Positions 1 to 7,480 of a stretch of DNA of 64,000 bases are shown one piece after another. Position 1 is the first letter of the stretch, and each line of letters opens with the position of its first letter. This DNA is from Streptomyces capillispiralis (GTDB lineage: Bacteria > Actinomycetota > Actinomycetes > Streptomycetales > Streptomycetaceae): NCBI RefSeq assembly GCF_007829875.1, contig NZ_VIWV01000001.1, positions 1-64,000 on the forward strand, written 5' to 3'. The position numbers and the translations under genes are program-made. The notes below the pieces were generated by a model. It saw only the letters and a program-made list of their open reading frames with translations. It was not told the DNA's origin and searched no databases.

Positions 1-25
1 GGTGGGCGCGGGAGCGGTGGGTGGG

Positions 26-406
26 TTACCAGCAGCGGGAGCTGACGTTGCCTACTTCGTTGCCCGTGAGCAGGCCGCCCCAGATGTAGTTGTCGTCCGC
101 GAGGTAGACCCACTTGTTGTGGGTGTAGCCGTTTGCGGAGACGGTGCCGCCTTCGAGCCAGCACACGGCGGTGAGGTTCTGGTTTGCCGCGACGGTGTAG
201 GCGATGCGGTAGCCCGTGGACGGTCCGATGCGCACGTTGCCCTGGATCCAGGTGGTGACCGTTTCGAACTGGGCGCTGGTGTTCGTCCGGTTGGTCTGCG
301 GGGCTTGGGCCGCGGTGGCCGGAGCGGCCATGCCGGCGGCGGCCATGATGCCCGCTGCGGCTGTGATCATGATCTTGGTCAGTGGGCGTGACCTCGTCTG
401 GTGCAC
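26..406 (-). CDS. secreted SH3-like domain protein
   Basis: Encodes a 126-residue exported protein. I chose the GTG at 404-406 because it follows a GGGGGA ribosome binding site by 8 bases and places a classical signal peptide (basic VHQTRSR, hydrophobic ITAAAGIMAAAGMAA, cleavage near ATAAQA) at the N-terminus; the longer open frame upstream reads as low-complexity non-coding sequence. The mature part has the pattern of a bacterial SH3-like fold (NVRIGPSTGYRIAYTV, then KWVYLADDNYIWGGLL) and two Cys residues that could form a disulfide. Small secreted SH3 proteins of this kind are common in Streptomyces and may bind cell-wall peptides; that role is inference. It is transcribed away from the regulator at 639. 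Confidence 0.8.
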   Translation of the reverse strand: MHQTRSRPLTKIMITAAAGIMAAAGMAAPATAAQAPQTNRTNTSAQFETVTTWIQGNVRIGPSTGYRIAYTVAANQNLTAVCWLEGGTVSANGYTHNKWVYLADDNYIWGGLLTGNEVGNVSSRCW

Positions 407-638
407 TTTCTGATTCCCCCTGATGGGTTTGGGGAGGCCCTGGCGGGGCGGTCTCCCTGGTGCGGGCAGCGTCGTCCGTGGTGGGGTGCTGTGCAAGCTT
501 TTCGGGGATCGTCGAAACGTTGCCGCGGCCGTCCGCCGTGGTGGCCGGGAACCGGCGTCCGGGGGAAGGGCATGCGGCCGGACGGTGTTGTGCTCGTCGG
601 AGCACGGACGACGCTTTACGTTCACGACGGGGGTTGGT

Positions 639-1625
639 GTGACCGGCAGTCGTCTCTTACTGGGGCCGTTGGACGAGGTGCGCGTGGAGGTGGCCCGGGC
701 TCCTGGCGCCAGCCTCTTCCCCGTGTTGCAGGAGGTGCTGGGAGGTGTGCGGCAGGGGGTGCCGGGGCGGTGGCGGAGCGCCGTGGAATCCGCTCTGCCC
801 GCCTCGGCCGAGGTGATCCGTCCCTTGTTCGGGCCCGGGCACGGCTGGCTGCCCGATGTGTTGGCGCTGACCGGTGATGTGCGCGCCGCCCGTATGGAGA
901 GTGTGCTGTCGCAGTTGCGGGAGGTCGGGCCGGAGGGCCTCGTGGCTGAGGTGACCGGGCGGTTCGGTGCCGTGGTGCCCCGGAGCTGGCAGAGGGTGCT
1001 GGATGACCCTGGGCGCTTTCTCGCCGCGTACTACGAGGTGGCCGACGCGGCCTGGCGGCGCTTGGAGCCGTTGTGGGTGCGGGCGGATGCGTTGTTGGGC
1101 AGGGAGGCCGAGCGGGTGGGTTCCGCTGTGGTCAGCCAGAACCTCGGTGTGGTGCTGACCGGTCTGGGCCCTCGGGTGCGGTACGTGGACGGGGTGCTTG
1201 AGCTGCCGCGGTGTGCGAGGGAGGTCTTCGAGCTCGGGGGTCGTCGGCTGGTGCTGGTTCCCGTGGTCTTCGGTGCGGCGGCCTCGATGCACAGTTTCGA
1301 CCGTGATGATGTGGTCTGGTTCAGCTACCCGTTGCCCGGGCTGGGGCGTCTTGGCTCTCCGGGAGGGCAGCCGGTGGGTGAGGACGGTCTCGTTCGACTG
1401 CTGGGACCGGTCAGGGCGGGTGTGCTTCGCTCGGTGCGGCCGCCTGCGACGGTCAGTGAGCTGGCTCGTGTGCTGAATACGGGGGTCAGCACGATTACCT
1501 ACCACTGCGAGTATCTGAGGGCGGTGGGTTTGCTTCAGCGGGAGCGTTATGGCCGTGAGGTGCGCCAGCGGCTGACCGGCCGTGGGGCTGCGCTGGTGGA
1601 GTTGTTCAAGGGTCCGGCCGGGTAG
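639..1625 (+). CDS. winged-helix (ArsR-like) transcriptional regulator
   Basis: About 328 residues if translation begins at the GTG at 639, which follows a GGGGG stretch; earlier in-frame starts exist but precede non-coding-looking sequence, so the start is uncertain. The C-terminal 70 residues form a winged helix-turn-helix (PPATVSELARVLNTGVSTITYHCEYLRAVGLLQRE followed by a basic wing and LTGRG), the layout of ArsR-like HTH proteins. The N-terminal 230 residues are alpha-helical with no motif I can name and probably sense a ligand or mediate dimerisation, as in the long Streptomyces regulators that carry a C-terminal ArsR helix. It is divergent from the secreted SH3 gene and could control it. 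Regulated genes are unknown. Confidence 0.75.
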   Translation: MTGSRLLLGPLDEVRVEVARAPGASLFPVLQEVLGGVRQGVPGRWRSAVESALPASAEVIRPLFGPGHGWLPDVLALTGDVRAARMESVLSQLREVGPEGLVAEVTGRFGAVVPRSWQRVLDDPGRFLAAYYEVADAAWRRLEPLWVRADALLGREAERVGSAVVSQNLGVVLTGLGPRVRYVDGVLELPRCAREVFELGGRRLVLVPVVFGAAASMHSFDRDDVVWFSYPLPGLGRLGSPGGQPVGEDGLVRLLGPVRAGVLRSVRPPATVSELARVLNTGVSTITYHCEYLRAVGLLQRERYGREVRQRLTGRGAALVELFKGPAG

Positions 1626-2002
1626 CGCTGCTGGCTGCGGGCTGGTTGGGGCAGGTCTCGGGGTGGCCTCCGTGGCCGCGTGATGCTGTGCCCTCTGGTG
1701 CTTGTGCGGCGCCTGTCTGGTGGGGTGAGCGGCGGTCGTGCAGAGGGTGGGGTGGTGTGTTCTGGTGCGGCTGGGCGGGGTGGAGGGGTGGGTGGTGTCG
1801 TTGGCCGTGCAGGGTCGGGGTGTGGGGTCGTCGGGGTACGGGGGCTGGTGGGGCGGGGTGGGGCGGGTGAGGTGGGTGGGGTGGGTGGGTGGGGTGGTGT
1901 CTGGGGCGTGGAGCGGCCGCTCGTTGCGCAGGGCGTTGTTGTGGGCGAGGAGGGTTTGCGAAGCGGAGGCCGGGCCGGGGCCGGCCACTGCGGGACCTCG
2001 CG

Positions 2003-2185
2003 GTGCAGGTGATCGTCGCGGCGCCGGGGCAGTGCCGTCCGGGCTGTCAGGTCCAGGGGGAGTGCGAGCGGCGTCAGTTGCGCGGTGGGGTTCCGTTCGT
2101 CGCCCTCCTGTCCGGCTCGGGGGTGGTGGCGTGGGGGGATGCGGAGGTCGTGCTTGACGCGGCCGGACGGCTCAGTGCTCGTTGA
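2003..2185 (+). CDS. possible small protein, 60 residues
   Basis: A GTG-started frame of 60 codons whose third positions are mostly G/C and whose translation (VQVIVAAPGQCRPGCQ, then FVALLSGSGVVAWGDAEVVLDAAG) looks more protein-like than the surrounding low-complexity sequence. It has a CxxxCxxxxxxC arrangement of three cysteines. I see no good ribosome binding site and do not recognise the family, so this may be a remnant of a larger gene. Confidence 0.25.
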   Translation: MQVIVAAPGQCRPGCQVQGECERRQLRGGVPFVALLSGSGVVAWGDAEVVLDAAGRLSAR

Positions 2186-2523
2186 GTTGAATGGTGCGGG
2201 GTGGGGTGGGTGGGGCCGGCTTTGGTCTTTTGCGGGGTTCGTCGTCGGGTGTTTTCGCGGTCGGCGCCGGGCGGGGCGCGCCTGGTGGGGCAGGCGCTGT
2301 GGTGTGCGGCGGGTGCAGGGGCGGGCCTGCGGCTTTCGCCTGGTCGGTTGTGTGTCGCGCGGTGTGCTGGGCCGGTGGTGCGGTTCGCGTGGTTGGTTGT
2401 GCGTCATGCGGCGTAGTGGGGCAAGTTGTGCGTGCGGTGCGGTTTCTGCCGCGCCAGGGGGCGGGTCGTGTGCGGTATCCGCGGCGGCCGGTGGCCGACG
2501 GCGGCCGGCGCGCTGGCGCGCCG

Positions 2524-2581
2524 GTGCCGTGGTGCCGTGGTGCCGTGGTGCCGTGGTGCCGTGGTGCCGTGGTGCCGTGGT
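2524..2581 (+). repeat. 8-bp tandem repeat, about 7 copies
   Basis: The unit GGTGCCGT repeats head to tail without change for about 58 bases. Because 8 is not a multiple of 3, copy-number change would shift any reading frame across it, which argues against coding here. It looks like a slippage-generated microsatellite. Confidence 0.85.
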
Positions 2582-2811
2582 TGTCCCGTGGTGCCGCCGT
2601 CAGGTTCCAATGGCCGTGGGCTGGGGTGTTTGCTGCCATCGGCTGGTGGTCGGCGGGGTGCCTTTCGACGGCATGGGCGGGTGGGCTGGCCGGGCAGGAC
2701 GCCTGTGGTGATGCTGTGGGGTCTGGGTCCTCGTCCGCGGCGGGGAGGGGAGGGATTGGGTCAGGGGTGCGGGGGCACATGCACCTCACAGTGGTGGAGG
2801 GGTGATCGACG

Positions 2812-3417
2812 ATGGCCGGACGACCGGCAGCGGAAACGGCAGCGGCAGCGGCAGCGGGGCAAGGGGCGCGGACGGCGGGCCGTCAGGATGCTCGGACGCC
2901 GCCGCTGCGGCCCGGTGGCTACGATCCGGCCGACTACGCGGCAGTCGTGGTACGCGCTGCCCGGGAGGCCGGGGTTTCGCCGCTGCTGGTCATGGGGGTG
3001 CTCCACAACGAGGCCTACAAACCGCACCATCCCCTGCTGGAGCGGCTGTGGCAGTGGTGGAAACCCAAGGCGTCCTTCGGTCTGGCCAACATGCACCGGG
3101 CGACGTTCGAGCGGGTCCGGCACACGCATCGTCTGCCGGGCCGATGGCAGGACCTGCGGGATGACCCCGCTTTCGCCATCCGCACAGCCGCCCTGCACCT
3201 CAAGGACCTCGACCACAGCCTTCCCAAGGGGCATGTGCGCCGTTACACCCGTGACGAGCTCCTGGCCCTGGGCTACAACACCGGTGAACGCAACATGCGT
3301 GCCTTCGCCCGGGGCGTACCGCCCGGCCCGATGGCACGGTCGTACCTGCGCCGCTACCGCGCCCACCAGGAACGGGCTGCCGAAGCCCTCGGACGCGCCG
3401 GCACGCCGCACGACTAG
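2812..3417 (+). CDS. lytic-transglycosylase-like protein
   Basis: A 201-residue protein starting at ATG 2812 behind GGAGGGG. After an Ala/Gly-rich N-terminal 35 residues, residues about 40-180 resemble the goose-lysozyme/SLT fold: a helix ending in a candidate catalytic Glu (LLVMGVLHNEAYKPH), then SFGLANMH in the place of the usual SxGLMQ motif, then helices ending in LLALGYNTGERNMRAF, which resembles the YNxG element of transglycosylases. No signal peptide is visible, so if it cleaves peptidoglycan its export route is unclear; it may be a phage- or plasmid-derived domain. The TAG stop is the TAG of the CTAG duplicated by the IS element that begins at 3418, so the protein is intact despite the insertion. 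Confidence 0.65.
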   Translation: MAGRPAAETAAAAAAGQGARTAGRQDARTPPLRPGGYDPADYAAVVVRAAREAGVSPLLVMGVLHNEAYKPHHPLLERLWQWWKPKASFGLANMHRATFERVRHTHRLPGRWQDLRDDPAFAIRTAALHLKDLDHSLPKGHVRRYTRDELLALGYNTGERNMRAFARGVPPGPMARSYLRRYRAHQERAAEALGRAGTPHD

Positions 3418-4357
3418 GGTCTGTTGCGGAAGTAGATCTTGTTCGTTGATGATCACGTCCTGTGGGACGTGGGGATCTGACGAACGGCCAGTGGGCCCGG
3501 CTGGAGCCTCTGCTGCCGACGGGCATCAAGCCGGGTCGGCCGCAGGTGTGGACGCGGCGGCAGCTGATAGACGGCATACGGTGGCGGACCCGGACCGGTG
3601 CTCCCTGGCGGGACGTGCCCGAACGCTACGGGCCCTGGGATCGGGTCTATGACCTGTTCCGACGCTGGCAGCGGGACGGCACCTGGGCGAGGATCCTCAC
3701 CAAGCTCCAGGCCGAGGCGGACGCGAAGGGCCTGATCACCTGGGAGGTCAACGTCGACTCCACCGTCTGCCGGGCCCACCAGTACGCCGCCGGAGCGGCG
3801 AAAAGGGGGACCTCCAGAAGGAGCCGCCCGGCGGGATCTTCGTCGAGCCAGCCGATCACGGCCTCGGACGCTCCCGCGGCGGACTGACCAGCAAGATCCA
3901 CATCGCGGTCGAGCAAGGGCAGAAGCCCTTGTCCGTCGTGATCACGGCCGGGCAGCGGGGCGACTCCCCGCAGTTCGAAGCGGTCCTGGAAGCCGTCCGG
4001 GTTCCGAGGCTGGGGCCCGGCAGGCCGCGCAAGCGCCCGGACCGAGTGCGGGCCGACAAGGCGTACGACTCCCGCGGCAATCGCTCCTACCTGCGCAGAC
4101 GCGGCATCAAGGCCACCATTCCGGTTCCGGCGGACCGAGTCCGCAACCGCCTCAAGCGTGGATCGCAGGGCGGGCGCCCGCCAAAGTTCGACAAAGACGA
4201 CTACAAGCAACGGCACGCGGTCGAGTGCGGGATCAACCGGCTCAAGCGCCACCGGGCCGTCGCCACTCGGTACGACAAACTCGCCGTCCGCTACGAAGCG
4301 ACAGTGCTGGTCGCAGCCATCAACGAGTGGCTGCGACCAGCACTTTCACAACAGGCC
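3418..4357 (+). mobile_element. IS5-family (IS427-type) insertion sequence, intact
   Basis: A 940-bp element. Left end GGTCTGTTGCGGAAGT and right end, read inward, GGCCTGTTGTGAAAGT form imperfect terminal inverted repeats (13 of 16 matches). The element is flanked by CTAG on both sides (3414-3417 and 4358-4361), matching the (C)TA(G) target preference known for the IS427 group. It encodes one transposase in two frames. Copy number elsewhere in the genome cannot be judged. Confidence 0.9.
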
Positions 4358-4423
4358 CTAGCACGACTCGGACGTCGGGTAGGAGTTGTCCGGCCGGTCA
4401 TGGTCGTGGGTGGTCCGGCATGA
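3462..4423 (+). CDS. IS5-family transposase, made by -1 frameshift
   Basis: DDE transposase encoded in two overlapping frames. The first frame (3462-3887, GTG start) carries the N-terminal domain ([38 protein letters not shown]) and the first Asp in [10 protein letters not shown]. At 3801-3809 an AAAAGGGGG run allows a -1 shift; the new frame continues DLQKEPPGG and carries the second Asp (RADKAYDS) and the Glu signature ([16 protein letters not shown]). Frameshift-made transposase is well known in the IS427 group, so this is probably regulation rather than decay. The frame has no stop inside the element and runs about 22 codons into host DNA, ending at 4423. Confidence 0.85.
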
Positions 4424-4430
4424 TGCCGGG

Positions 4431-4865
4431 GTGAGCATCGTCGTCGAGTTCTTCGCGGCTGCGGATGACGTGTCAGCGGCACTGGTTCTTCGGGCCGGGC
4501 CGCGACGCGCTTTCGAGTCGCTTTCCTTCGGCGATTTCGATCCCGAGGTAGCTGTGGTCGAGTGGGAGTGCCTGCTTTCCGGCGGCAGCTACGAGGAACT
4601 CGTCGAGGCCGGTGAGCCTCGCCTCGTCGCCGGCCAGGACGATGACGGGTGCGTCGTCTTCGCGGTCTCGCCTCGCCTGTCCGCCGTGCTCGCCGGGGCC
4701 GAGCGGTCCGAGTTGGAGGATGCCGCTGTCGCGTGGTCTTTGCAGCGGGCGGAGGACGGCGAGGTCATCGGCACGGAGACCGCCATAGTGATCCTGGGTG
4801 ATCTGGCCGCTTTCGTCGGCAGCGCCCGGCGCCGGGGCCGGAACGTCTGCTGCTGGGTCGCGTAG
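4431..4865 (+). CDS. hypothetical protein, 144 residues
   Basis: I place the start at the GTG at 4431 (VSIVVEFFAAADDVSAALVL), giving an acidic alpha/beta protein with strong GC bias at third positions. The N-terminal stretch (sensing an EFFAAADDVSAALVLRAGP pattern, then GDFDPEVAVVEWECLLSGGSYEEL) resembles small uncharacterised Streptomyces proteins that often occur singly; I cannot name a function. The IS element ends about 70 bp upstream and may have separated it from its original promoter. Its 3' end abuts the decayed transposase on the opposite strand. Confidence 0.6.
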   Translation: MSIVVEFFAAADDVSAALVLRAGPRRAFESLSFGDFDPEVAVVEWECLLSGGSYEELVEAGEPRLVAGQDDDGCVVFAVSPRLSAVLAGAERSELEDAAVAWSLQRAEDGEVIGTETAIVILGDLAAFVGSARRRGRNVCCWVA

Positions 4866-5835
4866 GGGTCGCGTTCGGAGGCAGATCGCGACGGAACGCT
4901 GTGGTGGTGCCGGGGAAGACGTAGCCGCGCTGGCCGTAGTGTGTGGCGGCCGCTCGGGACTGTTCCGGACGGTTGACCGCTCGTTCGATGGTGGTGCGTT
5001 TCTTGTAGCGGTCCTGGGTGTGCCCGGGCGGCCGTCCTTCTTGTGAGCTTTTGCGCAGGGTGGGCGGTCTGGCTGTCGGTCTTCTCCGGGATCGTGTGCC
5101 GGATGCCCCTGGGGGGCGGATACCGGCGGGGCAGGGGCCCGTTGCTGTGATGCCTGTTTGTTGCGAGGCTGTCGGGCTTCTTGCGTGGCCGGCCCGGCCT
5201 GATGCGGGGGACGTGGATTTTGTCCAGCATGCGTGTGAGCTGGGTGCAGTTCGCTCGTTGTCCCGGCGTGACGCGGGGAGCGGGCGGGAGCGGGAGCGGC
5301 CATGCGTGTTCGGGGGTGCTTGCTGGTGGACCCGCCCTGCGAGCGCCCCGGGCCTTCGCCTCCGGGACTGCCTCCATCAGGTGGCCGAGGGGGTTCTGCT
5401 ACGGCGTTTCGCCCTGGTGTTCTGCCGCTGGGTTGCTCTTTGAGGCAGATGCCGGCGGCGGTTCGGTGCCGGCACCGGCGCCGGCGCCGTCGGCATGCTG
5501 GTGGGCCCGCGCGGTGGTGGAGTCGGCCGGGCTGTCCCCGTCGATCTTCCCGGCCGTATCGGCGGCTCGGGCTTGGACCTGCTGGTCGCAGGCGTTCCCG
5601 GGTTCCGTGGGCCGAGCGGATGCGGTGGCGTTCATAGGCGGTCTTCCACCGGGCCGAAGCGTTCGGGAGGATCCTGTCGGCGCATGCCGGTCCGCGCACG
5701 GTGCAACATCCGGTCGCTCACCTGCCGGTGATCCCGCCGCCTGCCACAACTGCTGTTGCTGACCGGCAGGAACGGCAGCAGCCTCGTCACCGCCGCCCAG
5801 GCCTTCCTCACCCTCCGGCGGCTCGACGAAAGCAT
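4862..5835 (-). pseudogene. decayed IS5-type transposase
   Basis: Read on the minus strand, pieces of one IS5/IS427-like transposase occur in order but in all three frames. Near 5835-5640 are LLPFLPVSNSSCGRRRDHRQVSDRML and DPPERFGPVEDRLYERHR; near 5560-5480 are KIDGDSPADSTTARAHQHA (first Asp region); near 5280-5080 are TPGQRANCTQ and MLDKIHVPRIRPGRPRKKPDSLATNRHH; near 5040-4870 are EGRPPGHTQDRYKKRTTIER and AVNRPEQSRAAATHYGQRGYVFPG. Several frameshifts and substitutions of conserved residues show it is inactive. It is a different lineage from the intact element at 3418. The left end stops against the gene ending at 4865; I did not find clear terminal repeats. Confidence 0.85.
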
Positions 5836-5930
5836 TACCAGGGTTGTGCCGCAACGGTGCTTGGCGTTGCGGCCGGCCGGGTCGGGCCGGTGCTGTGCGC
5901 GGTGCGCTGCTGCTGCGTGCGGTGGAGCGC

Positions 5931-5990
5931 CGTCTCGGGCCGTCTCGGGCCGTCTCGGGCCGTCTCGGGCCGTCTCGGGCCGTCTCGGGC
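5931..5990 (+). repeat. 10-bp tandem repeat, 6 exact copies
   Basis: CGTCTCGGGC is repeated six times without change, between the decayed transposase and antP. The stretch 5836-6220 around it has no gene I can support; it is the region where antQ would be expected in a long-form antimycin cluster. Confidence 0.9.
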
Positions 5991-6155
5991 CGTCGTGTGG
6001 GGAGGCCGCGGTGAGCAGGGGGCGGGCCCGGCTGTGTGTGCGGGACGAGGTGGAGTCCGGCCTGTGGGGCCGTCCGCCCCGCCGGCCGGGCGGAGGCGGC
6101 AGGCGCCCCCTGCGGGCCGACCGGGCCGGCCGGGAAGGACGGGAGGGACGGGAGG

Positions 6156-6191
6156 GATGAGGGGGATGAGGGGGATGAGGGGGATGAGGGG
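6156..6191 (+). repeat. 9-bp tandem repeat, 4 copies
   Basis: GATGAGGGG repeats four times, followed by a degenerate GACCGGGGG pair, just downstream of the antP stop codon. Confidence 0.85.
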
Positions 6192-6220
6192 ACCGGGGGG
6201 ACCGGGGGGACGGGAGGCCG

Positions 6221-7480
6221 TCAGGTCACCGGGCCTGTGGCCGGCGGTGCGGGGTCGTAGGCGGCGTTGCGGGTGAGGTCGCGCAGGGCGAGGGCGGCGG
6301 TGAGCAGGTCCTGGTGGCTGGTGTAGAGGGCGTTGACGCCGAAGCGCAGCAGGTCGGGTGCGCGCATGTCGGCGATGACGCCGTGTTCGGCGAGGGCGGT
6401 GGCCAGTCCGCGGGCGTGGGGGTGGCGCAGGGTGACCTGGCTGCCGCGGCGGGCGGGGTCGGCCGGGGTGACGGGGGTGAAGCCCAGGGGGGTGAGGAGT
6501 TCGTCCGTGCAGCGCAGGAAGAAGCCGGTCAGGGACAGGCTTTTGGCGCGGACCTGGTTCAGGTCGACGCCGTCGAAGGCGGTGAGGGCGGCTTCGAGGG
6601 CGAGCAGGGACAGGATCGGCGGGGTGCCGATGCGGGCGCGGGCGATACCGGGGGCGGGCGTGTAGTGGCGGGCCAGGGCGAACGGGTCGGCGTGGCCGGT
6701 CCAGCCCGGCAGCGGCGTGTCGAGGCGGTCGTGGTGGCGGTGCGCCACGTACAGGAAGGCGGGGGCGCCGGGGCCGCCGGAGAGGAACTTGTAGCCGCAG
6801 CCGACGGCCAGGTCGACGCCGAGGGCGTCGACGTCGAGGGGCAGCGCACCGGCCGCGTGACACAGGTCCCACAGTGCGAGGGCGCCGGCCGCGTGGGCGG
6901 CCCGGGTCAGCGCCCGCATGCTGTACAGCTCGCCGGTGCGGAAATCGACGGGTGCGTAGCTGACGACGGCGGTCCGGTGGCCTTCGGTGGCGAGGAAGCG
7001 CGGGAGGTCCGCTGGGGAGACGTGGTGTACCTGGAGGCCTCTGCGGCGGGCGACCGCGTGTGTCAGGTAGCGGTCGGTGGGGAAGTGTCCGGGGTCGGTG
7101 ACCAGCAGTGGCCGGTCCGGGCGGAGCGTGGCGGCGGCGTCCAGTGCGGTGAACAGCTGCACGCTGGTGGAGTCACCGGCGATGGTCTGCCCCGGCGCGG
7201 CTCCGATGAGGGCGCCGATCGTGTCTCCCACGCGCAGGGGTGCCTCCCACCAGCCGGCCGTGTTCCAGGAGCCGATGAGTGCGGTGCCCCACTGGCGGTG
7301 CAGTACGTCTTCCAGGGCGGGCGGGACGGCGGCGGGCAGGGGGCCCAGGGAGTTGCCGTCGAGGTAGACGACGTCCGGCGGGAGCAGGAAGCGGGTGCGG
7401 AGGGGGGCCAGGGGGTCGGCGGTGTCGAGTTGTACGGCCTCGTTGTGCAGGGCGGCCGGCGGGGTGAGGGCGGTGGTCAT
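6221..7480 (-). CDS. antP: AntP, pathway kynureninase
   Basis: A 419-residue PLP enzyme of the kynureninase family, full length. It cleaves L-kynurenine to anthranilate and alanine, supplying the aromatic starter of antimycin-type depsipeptides. Visible features: YLDGNSLGPLP near the N-terminus, GDSTSVQLF (phosphate binding), VDFRTGELYSM, WDLCHAAGALPLDVDALGVDLAVGCGYKFLSGGPG with the PLP Lys in GYKF, and RIGTPPILSLLALEAAL. The ATG overlaps the antO stop by ATGA, so the two are translationally coupled. It is the last gene of the antH-P operon; downstream only decayed sequence is found and there is no antQ-like phosphopantetheinyl transferase gene. Present in only some antimycin cluster forms. 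Confidence 0.93.
   Translation of the reverse strand: MTTALTPPAALHNEAVQLDTADPLAPLRTRFLLPPDVVYLDGNSLGPLPAAVPPALEDVLHRQWGTALIGSWNTAGWWEAPLRVGDTIGALIGAAPGQTIAGDSTSVQLFTALDAAATLRPDRPLLVTDPGHFPTDRYLTHAVARRRGLQVHHVSPADLPRFLATEGHRTAVVSYAPVDFRTGELYSMRALTRAAHAAGALALWDLCHAAGALPLDVDALGVDLAVGCGYKFLSGGPGAPAFLYVAHRHHDRLDTPLPGWTGHADPFALARHYTPAPGIARARIGTPPILSLLALEAALTAFDGVDLNQVRAKSLSLTGFFLRCTDELLTPLGFTPVTPADPARRGSQVTLRHPHARGLATALAEHGVIADMRAPDLLRFGVNALYTSHQDLLTAALALRDLTRNAAYDPAPPATGPVT

Larger units (their letters stand above)
1626..2811 (+). other. G-rich region without a confident gene
   Basis: About 1.2 kb between the regulator and the transglycosylase-like gene. The plus strand is extremely G-rich with runs such as GGGTGGGGTGGGTGGG. 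All six frames stay open over long distances, but the translations are low-complexity (Gly/Arg/Trp or Pro/Thr/His) and match no family I know. One short stretch (2003-2185) has a more gene-like composition and is listed separately, as is an 8-bp tandem repeat. Confidence 0.5.

Noticed and set aside
5399-5854. An apparently intact 151-residue protein on the minus strand
   Set aside because: Its middle part (KIDGDSPADSTTARAHQHA) is one segment of the decayed transposase whose other segments continue in the other frames, so it is not an independent gene.
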